Shown here: piece by piece, positions 37,931 to 46,721 of the stretch | Numbering within the stretch: the stretch's first letter is position 1 | Layout: each line of letters starts with the position of its first letter | Assembly: GCF_021742065.1 (NCBI RefSeq) | Contig: NZ_JAKKIE010000028.1 | Coordinates: forward strand, 1-55,339 | DNA: 55,339 nt | Reading direction: 5' to 3' | Source: Rhizorhapis sp. SPR117 | Lineage (GTDB): Bacteria; Pseudomonadota; Alphaproteobacteria; Sphingomonadales; Sphingomonadaceae | Program-made: the position numbers and the translations under genes | The notes under the pieces: generated by a model | Told to the model about the DNA's origin: nothing | The model's database searches: none | The model's input: the letters and a program-made list of their open reading frames with translations, nothing else

Positions 37931-39081
37931 GGCAATTGCGGCCTGCCGTGCCGCAGATAATAGCCGATACCCGCCAGAAGGCCTGCGATTTCCCGCCAGA
38001 GGAAGCGATTTTCCGGTCGATCGCCGTAGCGAATTTTACGCCATGCTCGCTTGGCATCATAGCGCGGCAGGAAATAGAGGAGGCGCCAGAGACTCCCCCG
38101 GTTGCCGCTGCGCTCATATTGTACGAGCAGGGCGGCCGCATGTCCCTTCATATAATGATATATCTGGCTGCCCAGCCCCGCCAGATCGCGCCGGTGATAA
38201 TGATAGGCGACCGCTGCGGGTTCGTAATGGCATGTGCCGCCCCGGCTCAGGATACGGTGCCAATATTCGGAATCTTCCGAACAACCGGCAGCGCCAGCAC
38301 CCAGCCGCGTGTCGAAATAGCCGGCCAATTCGAAGGCTCGGCGGTGGAACGCCATGTTCGCCCCCGCCCCGATCTTCCACGCTTCGCAGCCCGTCCCCTT
38401 GTCGGCGGCAAAGAAATCCGCATCGAACGCCATAGGTTCATAGCCTTGGCTGAAACCCCAGTAAGTTTCGAAATGTTGCTGCGCCTCAGTCTCCAGCTCA
38501 GCCGGAAGGACAAGGCCGGTCACAGCCAGCGCCTTGCTGTCCTGAATGGCGAGAGTCAGCCGTTCCAGCCAGCGAGGGTGCAGGACGACGTCGTCATCTG
38601 TAAAGGCGATGACGTCCGATGTGGCGTAACGAATTCCGCTGTTGCGTGCCGCTGAAAGGCCGGGACGGTCCTCTCGTACATATTTGACGCCCGCTGCATC
38701 TGCGACACGGCGCGTGCGGTCGTCGCTGGGCGCATTGTCGACGACGATGATTTCCAGTGGCTTGAGGCTTTGATGCGTCAAAGAGGCAAGGCAGCTTCGC
38801 AGCGCATCGGGGCGGTTGCGCGTGCATATAATCACCGAGGCATCAAGCGCCGGACGCCTCTTTTGTATAGAAAAACGCTCCGCGCGCTTGCAGGCCGAGG
38901 ACGCCGAAAATACTTGCCAATGGGCTTTCAAATCCACAAGCTCACCCGGCAGACCATCGTCCATGACCTGCCCTACCGGAACGTCTTCCCACCAGAAGAC
39001 GACAAGCGTTCGGGTCGTTTCGCGGACAAGCGCGGGCGGCATGCGGAAGGCATCGACGTGTTCAATGGCGATGCGCGACAT
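37927..39081 (-). CDS. family 2 glycosyltransferase
   Basis: A 384-residue GT2 enzyme. The start at 39081 follows CAGGAG at a good distance; the frame continues upstream but overlaps the promoter area of the divergent gene. An N-terminal domain of about 90 residues without a known motif is followed by the GT-A fold: DASVIICTRNRPDALRSCLASL, VVDNAPSD, ARNSGIRYATSDVIAFTDDDV with the metal-binding acidic triplet. A C-terminal positively charged region (KRAWRKIRYGDRPENRF) ends near LLAGIGYYLRHG. It heads a minus-strand operon with the tandem GT and the ABC exporter, overlapping by ATGA. Confidence 0.92.
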   Translation of the reverse strand: MSRIAIEHVDAFRMPPALVRETTRTLVVFWWEDVPVGQVMDDGLPGELVDLKAHWQVFSASSACKRAERFSIQKRRPALDASVIICTRNRPDALRSCLASLTHQSLKPLEIIVVDNAPSDDRTRRVADAAGVKYVREDRPGLSAARNSGIRYATSDVIAFTDDDVVLHPRWLERLTLAIQDSKALAVTGLVLPAELETEAQQHFETYWGFSQGYEPMAFDADFFAADKGTGCEAWKIGAGANMAFHRRAFELAGYFDTRLGAGAAGCSEDSEYWHRILSRGGTCHYEPAAVAYHYHRRDLAGLGSQIYHYMKGHAAALLVQYERSGNRGSLWRLLYFLPRYDAKRAWRKIRYGDRPENRFLWREIAGLLAGIGYYLRHGRPQLP

Positions 39082-39231
39082 GTATGGCTCCTGATCCTTG
39101 GGCATAGAGCATGCTGCAAGTTGACGACCACACAACACCGACTCGCGGCGGCAGGTTCCGATTTTGAGGCAAACGGCGCTATCTCTGGTCGCTGCCCTCA
39201 GGCACTTTGTCGAGACGGAAAGGAGAAGCCC

Positions 39232-40215
39232 TTGAGCGCGGCAGAAAATAGCACCGTATCGGTCATAATACCGGCCTATAATGCGAGTCGCACTCTTGGT
39301 GAGACGCTTCAAAGCGCCCTGGCGCAGACCCATGCCGCGCTGGAAATAATAGTTGTCGACGATGGCTCGACTGACGAAACGCCGGAAATTGTCCTGGCTC
39401 ATGCTGCCAAAGACGACCGCGTGCGATTGCTAAGACAGGCGAATTCGGGTGTTGCGGCGGCGCGCAATGCAGGAATTGCAACATCCATCGGAAAATTCAT
39501 AGCGCCGCTCGACGCCGACGATCTTTGGCATCCGGCGAAAATAGAGCGGCAACTCCGCGTCTTTCGTGACGGCGGGGATCGGCTTGGTCTGGTATATAGC
39601 TGGTTTGCACTGATCGACCGGGATTCGCATGTGATTCAACTGCGGCATCAGCCGCGGCATCAGGGCGACGTGCTTTCAGCGCTCGCCTATAATAATTTCA
39701 TCGGCAATGGCAGTTCGGCCCTTATCAGGCGCGCAGCATTCGACCGGACCAGCGGCTATGACCCCCTTTTACGCATGCGCGGTGGGCAGGGCTGCGAGGA
39801 CTGGAAGCTCTATTTCGAGATTGCCGAACGTTATGCGTTCGGACTCGTGGCAGAACCGCTGACGGGTTATCGCGACCTTCCCGACAACATGTCGAGCGAT
39901 GTGCTGCAAATGCTGCGTTCGCGCGATCTGTGTACGGCAGATCTGCTGCCTCGCCACCCTGAGCTGGCGAGAGCCTTTCGTTCCGGCCGCAATCGTCTGA
40001 GCCGTCTTCTCTTTCACCGTGCTATCCGGCGGGGTCGAGCCGATGAAGTGGGCAAGCTGGCGCTGTCCATCGGACGGCATGATCCCGTTTTTTTCGCGCT
40101 GCTGGTGGGAGCCCTGCCCGTTTCGGTTCTGAAAGGCGTGATCGGCCGCGTTTGGCGCAGCGGCGGCTATCAGGGACAATCGGCCAGCGATTTCGCAGAA
40201 CTCAATCCACTTTAA
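39232..40215 (+). CDS. family 2 glycosyltransferase
   Basis: A 327-residue GT2 enzyme with a TTG start at 39232, chosen because AGGAG stands at the right distance and the domain begins directly after (STVSVIIPAYNASRTLGETL). The frame upstream is antisense to the neighbouring gene. It carries VVDDGSTDET, APLDADDLWHPAKIERQL and ends with LTGYRDLPDNMSSDVLQMLRS, and is a close paralogue of the second half of the protein encoded at 35900-37930. It is transcribed divergently from the other GT2 genes. Its last 14 bases overlap the convergent GT4 gene. Confidence 0.9.
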   Translation: MSAAENSTVSVIIPAYNASRTLGETLQSALAQTHAALEIIVVDDGSTDETPEIVLAHAAKDDRVRLLRQANSGVAAARNAGIATSIGKFIAPLDADDLWHPAKIERQLRVFRDGGDRLGLVYSWFALIDRDSHVIQLRHQPRHQGDVLSALAYNNFIGNGSSALIRRAAFDRTSGYDPLLRMRGGQGCEDWKLYFEIAERYAFGLVAEPLTGYRDLPDNMSSDVLQMLRSRDLCTADLLPRHPELARAFRSGRNRLSRLLFHRAIRRGRADEVGKLALSIGRHDPVFFALLVGALPVSVLKGVIGRVWRSGGYQGQSASDFAELNPL

Positions 40216-41503
40216 AGCCCGCAGGCCGCGCATTGGTCCCGATCACCTCATTGAAAAGATCCGTCAGCAACTGCAGGTGGCGCTCTGCGGAATATTCAGC
40301 CTGCGCCTTCAAAGGGCCAGCGCAGCGTAGACGTCTGTCCAACTGCGAATCCGCTAGCAGCTTTTCAATACAGTCGGCCAGCGCGACCGGATTGCCTGCC
40401 TGAAAGAGCAGCCCATCCTCTCCATCTTTGATGGCTGCGGCGAGTGAGCCCAGATCTGAAGCAATGACGGGCACACCCGCGCAAATGCTTTCCAGATAGG
40501 AATTGGGCAGATTTTCGAACCATCGCGAAGGAATAATCGACGCGATTGCGCGGTCCAAAAGCTCCGCTACCGCTTTGGCCGGAACCGGTTTTTCGAAATG
40601 GACGCAATCATGGAGACCAGCCCGTTCGCTCCGCCGGATCAGCGCTCTTTCATAGCTCTCATATTGGGGGCCTCCCAATATACGGAGCGGCGGCGGCTTG
40701 CCCATACGATGTTTGAGGATCGCCATGGCATCGATCAGCGTCTCCAGACCCTTCGATGGATCAAGTCGTCCGGTATAGAGTAGATATTCCGCCGAGCCGT
40801 CCTTACGCGGCGAGAAAATTTCCTCATCGGCGAATGTCGGGATGCAGGTCAGTTTTTCGGGAGCAAAACCGCCCTTGATCATCATGTCGGTCAGAAAGGG
40901 ATTAGTCGTCACGAACCGATCGATCAGATCGAAATAGCCTCGTTTGCGGTGAAGCCATGTGGCAGCCGCATCAAGTGCGGATACAATGCGGCTGTCATGA
41001 ACGCAGCCATGCAGGACGCCGGGCAACAGGCGGCCGCCAAGGCATAGCGTGCACATTTTTCCATCGCGGAGAAAATGATGCTCGGCGCAAAGGAAGCCAT
41101 AATCCGATACTCTGACGACGATGGGTATTCCTGTCTGGCGGAGCGCCACGAGAACGGATGGCGACAATTTTCGCAGGAAAAGCATCAGATACGCAACATC
41201 AGGCCGAAAGGCTTCGATCAAACGCGACAGATCGCGTTCGACCTCTCTGGAATAAAACAGACGGGCAACAGTCTTGGTATAAGTCGCGGGATGTTTGCGG
41301 TGTTCATCGAAATAAACCTCATCCCGCCCGCCGATCGGCGATGTGAAGTAATCCGACCATTGACTGGGCCGGTTTTCCTCATAATCAATCGAAAAGACAG
41401 CTGTTTCATGCCCGGCGCGCTGCAGCACCCGTTCCACATTAAACAGGTAGCGCTCCGCGCCGCTCGCGACGAAATAGCGATGGTTGATCAGCAACAGTCG
41501 CAA
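40202..41503 (-). CDS. family 4 glycosyltransferase
   Basis: A 433-residue GT-B fold enzyme. The N-terminal half begins MRLLLINHRYFVASGAERYLF and contains the GAERY acceptor loop. The C-terminal half has LLYTGRLDPSKGLETLIDAM and the donor-binding acidic motif region ENLPNSYLESICAGVPVIASDLGSL with the usual E-x7-E pattern. A CLGGRLLPGVLHGC segment adds cysteines near residue 155, which may bind metal. The role is presumably addition of one sugar in the surface glycan assembled by this locus; the acceptor is unknown. Confidence 0.92.
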   Translation of the reverse strand: MRLLLINHRYFVASGAERYLFNVERVLQRAGHETAVFSIDYEENRPSQWSDYFTSPIGGRDEVYFDEHRKHPATYTKTVARLFYSREVERDLSRLIEAFRPDVAYLMLFLRKLSPSVLVALRQTGIPIVVRVSDYGFLCAEHHFLRDGKMCTLCLGGRLLPGVLHGCVHDSRIVSALDAAATWLHRKRGYFDLIDRFVTTNPFLTDMMIKGGFAPEKLTCIPTFADEEIFSPRKDGSAEYLLYTGRLDPSKGLETLIDAMAILKHRMGKPPPLRILGGPQYESYERALIRRSERAGLHDCVHFEKPVPAKAVAELLDRAIASIIPSRWFENLPNSYLESICAGVPVIASDLGSLAAAIKDGEDGLLFQAGNPVALADCIEKLLADSQLDRRLRCAGPLKAQAEYSAERHLQLLTDLFNEVIGTNARPAGFKVD

Positions 41504-41625
41504 TTTTCTTCCTCACGCAGACCTGCCGTTGGCTAGTCATCCAGTTGCACTATGGCGGCAGCCGCCACCAATTCAAATGCTCCTGAATCGCGAGATATGA
41601 CCTTTAGGATTAATCTTACTGAGAT

Positions 41626-41707
<82 letters not shown>

Positions 41708-41794
41708 AGGTCGATGTGCCTTAAGCACCCCTTCGCTCTTCTGGCAACCCGAAAAGGCCGCGCCGGGGCGAAAGAATGAAATTTACAGACGAAT

Positions 41795-41869
41795 TGGTGG
41801 GCCCGGAGGGACTCGAACCCCCAACCTAGCCGTTATGAGCGGCCGGCTCTACCGTTGAGCTACAGGCCC
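41795..41869 (-). tRNA. tRNA with anticodon CAT, probably tRNA-Ile2 (lysidine type)
   Basis: A 75-base cloverleaf with encoded CCA. The acceptor stem GGGCCTG pairs with CGGGCCC, the D arm is GCTC-AACGGTA-GAGC, and the anticodon arm is GGCCG-CTCATAA-CGGCT. CAT could mean elongator Met, initiator Met or Ile2. The acceptor stem resembles tRNA-Ile and lacks the initiator C1-A72 mismatch, so Ile2 is favoured but elongator Met is not excluded. Its 5' end overlaps the end of the upstream deacetylase gene by 10 bases. Confidence 0.85.
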
Positions 41870-42969
41870 CCACCAGTCGAAGGCCGTCCGATAGCGGACC
41901 GCTGCTTGTCTTTGCAAGCCTTTATGCGGAATTCAGGCGGGGGCACAGCAGCAAGAAACTCATCAAGCGATGCCGCTTGAACGCCGCGCAGCGTCATGCG
42001 GTTCAGCACAGCATCCCACCAGCCATAAAAAGCCCGTAGATCGGCGGCATCCCGTACATATGGCGTATGTCCCGGCTCCAGCGAAGGCGAATGGAAAGAC
42101 AGGTTCAACACGCGCACGCCATCGTCCAGCATTTTGTCGATCGCTTCAAGGGCATTGCCCACCGGAATACCTTCGGGCGTCAGTGCCACGCGTGTCAGCA
42201 TGCCAAGCTTCGACAAGCCACCCGGTAGAGGGCCGAATTTCCGGGCAAAGCTGTATAGTGGTCGCCCGAGTCCCCGCAAATATCCGGTAAAGGTCGTAGA
42301 TAGCGGCAATTCGACCAGCCGACGCTCCGGCCCAGCCCAATAGGGCACAAGCGGAAGGTGATAGAAGTTCGGACCAAGCTGATCGCGGTAATCAAACAGT
42401 GCCCGTACGGAACTGTCCAGGAGGAAGCCCTCCTCCTCCAGCAAGCGAGCGCTATTTGGCCCAACCCCGTAGCGACCGGCCCGAAAGCTGACCGGCGGCT
42501 TGCTCAATTCTGCTGTTATCCGGTCGCGAAGTGCACAAATTTTGGCGCGCTCCAGTTCCTCCGGTAAGCTGCCGACATAGCTGTTGGCGGCTGTCACTTG
42601 CTCTTCATGCGGTGGATTGACCCAGGGATGAAGCTGCGCCCCGACATCGCACTCCCCCGCCGCCAACCATGCCCGCAGCAATTCGACGGCAGCAGGGCTT
42701 TCTAGGATCGGATAATCGACCATATGTACTGGACGCACTCCCGATCGGGTCAGATAACTCTGTCCTTCAGCAAGTCCCCGCAGGCTGTTGACTGTGTGGT
42801 CCGTTCTGGAAAATGGCTTTCCCCAGTCAAACTCTTCTTCCGTGTCGATAAACAGTGTGAAACGCACACCAAATTCGGGCGCGAGCGCGATGACGTCCCG
42901 CTGGTCGGGATAGCGGTTGAAGGCTCCGTCGTGAGTATCGGTCCGCATGGCGGCAGAAGGCAAGTTCAT
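41860..42969 (-). CDS. polysaccharide deacetylase-like protein (WalW type)
   Basis: A 369-residue protein starting at 42969 (MNLPSAAMRT); a TTG at 42996 would add nine residues. It resembles the NodB-fold deacetylases: FTLFIDTEEEFDWGKP supplies the first acidic metal site and GAQLHPWVNPP the histidine motif. Further conserved segments are FRAGRYGVGPNSARLLEEEGF and LNLSFHSPSLEPGHTPYV. WalW-like proteins accompany surface polysaccharide clusters and may remove acetyl groups; substrate unknown. The gene lies between the glycan locus and the kinase gene. Its stop codon lies within the tRNA gene that follows on the same strand. Confidence 0.85.
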   Translation of the reverse strand: MNLPSAAMRTDTHDGAFNRYPDQRDVIALAPEFGVRFTLFIDTEEEFDWGKPFSRTDHTVNSLRGLAEGQSYLTRSGVRPVHMVDYPILESPAAVELLRAWLAAGECDVGAQLHPWVNPPHEEQVTAANSYVGSLPEELERAKICALRDRITAELSKPPVSFRAGRYGVGPNSARLLEEEGFLLDSSVRALFDYRDQLGPNFYHLPLVPYWAGPERRLVELPLSTTFTGYLRGLGRPLYSFARKFGPLPGGLSKLGMLTRVALTPEGIPVGNALEAIDKMLDDGVRVLNLSFHSPSLEPGHTPYVRDAADLRAFYGWWDAVLNRMTLRGVQAASLDEFLAAVPPPEFRIKACKDKQRSAIGRPSTGGGL

Positions 42970-43071
42970 TCCCTTTCGATGTCGAAGCCGAATCAAGCTT
43001 TGACGGGAAAATGACTCATGGGAATGAAGATTCCGGTAAAATGCGAACGGGACAGCCCGCCAATAATTCGA

Positions 43072-44766
43072 TCAGGCGCCGGTTCCGCTTTCCTCCGCCT
43101 CGACCATGGCGGGCAAGGTGAGAATGAAGCGGTCGTTCTCGATCACGAATTGCCCTCCACCACCGCGCGCCAGATTCTGTACAAGCCGAAGCGAAAAACC
43201 GATGCCTAACAGGGGCGCGTCCGGCCATTCGCCATCGGGTCCATAAGCAGGATCGAACATGTCCGCTTCTGCCATACCCCGCAAAGCTATCGGACGATCC
43301 AGAGCAAATACGATCGCTCTGCTGCTGTGGTCGTATGAACAATGGCCTTGGACGGGCTCTCCCGGACCCGAAACGGACAAGACCGCACGTAACAGATGCT
43401 GGAACATGCGTTCGGCCTGCACGGCTTCCAGCCCCAGTGGCGGCAGTTCATCCCCTGTCTCTATGCTGAGCCGCGCAGCTGCGCCGTTGTCGCTGAACCG
43501 GGCCGCAAGTCCAAGCAGGAGATCGGCGGCATCAACGAATCCCGGACGCGATTCCAGATCGCCGCGTTCGATACGACTTGCCAGATCCAGATCATCGAAC
43601 GTGCCGAGCAGCTGCTGCGCATCTGTAACGATATTGCTCGCCAAGGTGCGATATTGCCCACTTACAGGTCCGAAAAACTGATGATCGATAATTTCCGCAA
43701 AACCCAAAATGGCATTGAGAGGCGTGCGCAGCTCATGGATCAATTCGCGCAGCGATTCGCCGGGAACGGATGATCCGTAAAGTCCCCCGGAGCGGCCTGT
43801 AGTCGCGCTGACTTCATGCAGATGCGGTCGCCGGACATTGCCTCTGTAACCCTGAAACCGGCCGGTTTGCTGGTCGAAATAAGGTATGGCCGACATCCGC
43901 CACTCGCCTGCAAGTCGCCCCGATTCGATCGTAAAACGCGCATTACGAAAGGCTGTGCGATGGCGAAAAGCCCCTGCGACGTGCCCGTCCGGACCGGCAT
44001 TGGCAAATGGCGGCGGCTGGGAAATGGAAAGACCGATCAATTGGGCACGCGGAGCATCCTTCACCCAATGGATGACGCCGTCCATATTGGTTTCAAAGCT
44101 GAATTCTCTGATTTCATGCTCAGTTGCTTCCCCAACGGCAGCATCCAATTCCTTGCGCGTTTCAGCGACAGGCGCACGCAAGCCGCGACCACTGGTAAAG
44201 CTTTCGATTCGATCCACCAGGCGGCGGATCTGGCTTTCCTCCTCCTGCGGCTCCGATATGGCTTGCAATGGCGTTTCTGATTGAGGGCTTCCCTCATTCG
44301 CATTGGCCGCCATGCGATTGGTCAGCACCAGATCATGCGCGCCAAAGCTGTCGATTGCCCGGCGTGCAAGTGGCCCCAGATCGCGACGGTGGCGCAATAT
44401 ACCTCGTGCGGTAGGTGACAGCTCCCCAATCAATTCGGCCCAAGATGCATCCGGCAATTCCGCGCGGGCCATTGCCGCCGCGCAAATCGCGGATCGGTCC
44501 GCGGCAAAAAAACGAATGAGTCTGGGCGAACGCAAACGGCTGCCCAAGTCAACAACGGTGGATATCCGTTGCCGTTCGCTGATCTGATCACGCATGGATT
44601 CCAGTATATGTATCAGCGATTCCCGGTCAGCGGGCGCTATCGCATCGCCGCTCGGCCGGTCGAACTGTGCCAGTAAATCGACACATTGCCTCCAACGGGT
44701 CACAGCCCCGTTTCCATTTGACGACTGCGCCATAAGCACAGTCTGCAATATGTCATTGAAGCGCAA
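43072..44766 (-). CDS. PAS-HisKA histidine kinase with a degenerate ATPase domain
   Basis: A 564-residue soluble protein. The first 200 residues hold no recognised domain. A PAS-like domain spans about 220-315. HisKA has His344 in LIHELRTPLNAILGFAEII. The C-terminal ATPase domain is strange: where the N box should have asparagine it reads FQHLLRAVLSVSGPGE; the G1 DxGxG motif is not visible; only a G2-like LLGIGFSLRLVQNLARGGGG remains. It may act as a phosphatase, phosphotransfer or scaffolding protein rather than a kinase. The gene is alone, divergent from the Lrp-type regulator with 164 bases between. A partner regulator is not adjacent. Confidence 0.85.
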   Translation of the reverse strand: MRFNDILQTVLMAQSSNGNGAVTRWRQCVDLLAQFDRPSGDAIAPADRESLIHILESMRDQISERQRISTVVDLGSRLRSPRLIRFFAADRSAICAAAMARAELPDASWAELIGELSPTARGILRHRRDLGPLARRAIDSFGAHDLVLTNRMAANANEGSPQSETPLQAISEPQEEESQIRRLVDRIESFTSGRGLRAPVAETRKELDAAVGEATEHEIREFSFETNMDGVIHWVKDAPRAQLIGLSISQPPPFANAGPDGHVAGAFRHRTAFRNARFTIESGRLAGEWRMSAIPYFDQQTGRFQGYRGNVRRPHLHEVSATTGRSGGLYGSSVPGESLRELIHELRTPLNAILGFAEIIDHQFFGPVSGQYRTLASNIVTDAQQLLGTFDDLDLASRIERGDLESRPGFVDAADLLLGLAARFSDNGAAARLSIETGDELPPLGLEAVQAERMFQHLLRAVLSVSGPGEPVQGHCSYDHSSRAIVFALDRPIALRGMAEADMFDPAYGPDGEWPDAPLLGIGFSLRLVQNLARGGGGQFVIENDRFILTLPAMVEAEESGTGA

Positions 44767-44930
44767 TGCTGGCTCCCGAACTTTCCTAATCTTTCATTAA
44801 GGTTTTCGAATAGGCCGGTTCACGCGAAATAGGAAGATACCAGAATGAAACGTCGCATAGTGGGACAATTGCATTTTCCTGAAATATTATTAGTATCCGG
44901 CGCATCAACAGGAAAGGTTATTGCAAGTTC

Positions 44931-45404
44931 ATGGCTGGAATGAACATCGACGACATTGACATGCAGATACTGGCCGAATTGCAGGACAATGGCCGCATGA
45001 CCAATGTGGATCTGGCCAAAAAGGTGGGCCTGACCGCGCCACCCTGTTTGCGCCGGGTGCGTTCTCTGGAAGATAACGGCGTAATTAAATCATACCATGC
45101 AATGATCGATCAGGCTTCGCTTGGTTACAGCATTACCGTTTTTGCGATGGTCAGTCTGAAAAGCCAGGCCGAAGCCGATTTAAAGGCATTCGAAGATCAT
45201 GTCGCGCATCTGCCGGAAGTGCGTGAATGTCATATGTTGAACGGCGAAATCGACTTCATGTTAAAGGTCGTCGCGCGCGATCTGCAAAGCTTTCAACAAT
45301 TCCTCACGTCGCAACTAACGCCGGCGCCTAATGTAGTGAGCGTCAAAACTTCGCTTACGATCCGCACCGCGAAAAATTTGCCCGGCGTCCCGCTACGGAA
45401 ATGA
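44931..45404 (+). CDS. Lrp/AsnC family transcriptional regulator
   Basis: A 157-residue regulator with an N-terminal winged helix-turn-helix (IDDIDMQILAELQDNGRMTN ... APPCLRRVRSLEDNGVIKSY) and a C-terminal RAM ligand domain (FAMVSLKSQAEADLKAFE). The ATG at 44931 is preferred; an ATG at 44940 would remove three residues. Lrp-type proteins form octamers and respond to amino acids. No amino acid gene is adjacent, so the target is unclear; the divergent kinase gene or the regulator itself are possible targets. It converges with a TPR gene 3 bases away. Confidence 0.93.
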   Translation: MAGMNIDDIDMQILAELQDNGRMTNVDLAKKVGLTAPPCLRRVRSLEDNGVIKSYHAMIDQASLGYSITVFAMVSLKSQAEADLKAFEDHVAHLPEVRECHMLNGEIDFMLKVVARDLQSFQQFLTSQLTPAPNVVSVKTSLTIRTAKNLPGVPLRK

Positions 45405-45407
45405 AAC

Positions 45408-46634
45408 TTATTTGGGAGTCGCCGCCGCCGTCTGACTTGCCCATAGCAGCCAGAATTGAGCAATGTCGGTCCATGGCCCGGTAACAGCGGAAAGGACCTT
45501 TTGGGCGCCTTCCCGATCACCCGAACGTGCTAACGCGATACCCAGCCGGGTATTGATTAGCCCTGGATCCGCAGATGCTTGTGCCAGCGCAGTTCGATAG
45601 AGTTCGGCGGCACGGCCATATTCACCAAGCGCCAGATAACCATTGGCCGCTTCTCCCGCGCTCGCGGCCTTGGCTGCTTGCGTAGCGAGCTTCGCCCGGT
45701 CCTTGGTCGCTCTGGCTGCGGCGGTCTTGTACATGCCTGCAATAGCCGCATCGCCCGTCAATAGACTGCCGTCGGCTCGACCAGCCTCTATAACCGCCTT
45801 GGCCTCGCCATATTGGCCATTGTCGACGGCCGCCTGCGCATAGGCCTGATAATCACGCTCACTTGCCAGTGCATCACGGGCGGAAACAAGGCGATAGAGG
45901 TCCAGCCGCATCGCCGAGGTCAATGCAGGATTATCCAGGTAATTACTGATAGCGCTGCGCCAGTTTTCGGGCGCCGGATACTGCGTGATTTTCTGCCTGT
46001 ACCAGGATGCAAGGCCACTCCAATCCTTCGCCTTATAAGCGAAGGATACGGCCCGATCATACCATGATGCATCGGCTTTTCCGCCTGCGGCGCGTTGCTG
46101 TGTCACGGCTTGAGACAAGAAACCCATGCCCTCCGGATAGTTGCCCATCCGCAGATGAGCATCTGCCAGCATCAGTGTTGCTTGTGGACTGTCATACCCT
46201 AACTGCCGTGCATACGTGATCTGCGCCACACAGTCCTTCAACTCATTCAGCATGAAACTGAAATAGCCGGCCAGATAACGTAGATATGGTATCTCGCTTC
46301 CGGGGGCTCCACCGCTTTCCAGCATCGCATTCAATGCTTTCCGTTGCGCGGTAAAATCAGCCTGTTTCGCCGCCAACTGCATATGCAACGCTGCGGCGAT
46401 ATATTTTTCCGAACCTGTGTGAGCGGCCGCCTCAAGCGCTCCTATCCGGGCGCTGGCGGTCACGGTGTCGCCCATATCCATTGCTGCCTGAGCATTGCGC
46501 GCCGCCAAACGAAAGTCATTGCCAAGAACATAATCGGGCGTCTTGCTTTTTTTTGCTGCATTAGCACCGGTCGACAGTCCAAGCACCAAGGCTGCGCCCA
46601 GTGTGAGCATTATGCGAAATGAGTCGTTTTTCAT
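45408..46634 (-). CDS. exported TPR-repeat protein, paralogue 2
   Basis: A 408-residue protein with a Sec signal peptide (MKNDSFRIMLTLGAALVLGLSTGANA) followed by tetratricopeptide-like helical repeats. Repeated elements include a segment near the end, INTRLGIALARSGDREGAQ, and WLLWASQ. It is about equal in layout to the protein encoded by the neighbouring gene at 46722-48002 and is a tandem duplicate. A terminator lies between the two, so it likely has its own promoter. Function is not known; periplasmic TPR proteins often act as scaffolds. Confidence 0.88.
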   Translation of the reverse strand: MKNDSFRIMLTLGAALVLGLSTGANAAKKSKTPDYVLGNDFRLAARNAQAAMDMGDTVTASARIGALEAAAHTGSEKYIAAALHMQLAAKQADFTAQRKALNAMLESGGAPGSEIPYLRYLAGYFSFMLNELKDCVAQITYARQLGYDSPQATLMLADAHLRMGNYPEGMGFLSQAVTQQRAAGGKADASWYDRAVSFAYKAKDWSGLASWYRQKITQYPAPENWRSAISNYLDNPALTSAMRLDLYRLVSARDALASERDYQAYAQAAVDNGQYGEAKAVIEAGRADGSLLTGDAAIAGMYKTAAARATKDRAKLATQAAKAASAGEAANGYLALGEYGRAAELYRTALAQASADPGLINTRLGIALARSGDREGAQKVLSAVTGPWTDIAQFWLLWASQTAAATPK

Positions 46635-46679
46635 AAAATCTTTCGCTGTACCGCAGTCACAACGACCGGATATGAAAAC

Positions 46680-46702
46680 GGGAGCAGAGGAATTCTGCTC
46701 CC
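46680..46702 (-). terminator. terminator after TPR paralogue 1
   Basis: GGGAGCAGA (46680-46688) pairs perfectly with TCTGCTCCC (46694-46702). On the minus strand the hairpin is followed by GTTTTC. It lies 20 bases after the stop of the gene at 46722-48002, before the start of its paralogue. On the plus strand it is followed by TTTT as well. Confidence 0.8.
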
Positions 46703-46721
46703 TTTTGAATTAGCATTCAAA

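Noticed and set aside
37818..38655. Plus-strand frames over the GT2 genes
   Set aside because: Arg/Pro-rich shadow frames antisense to real glycosyltransferases.
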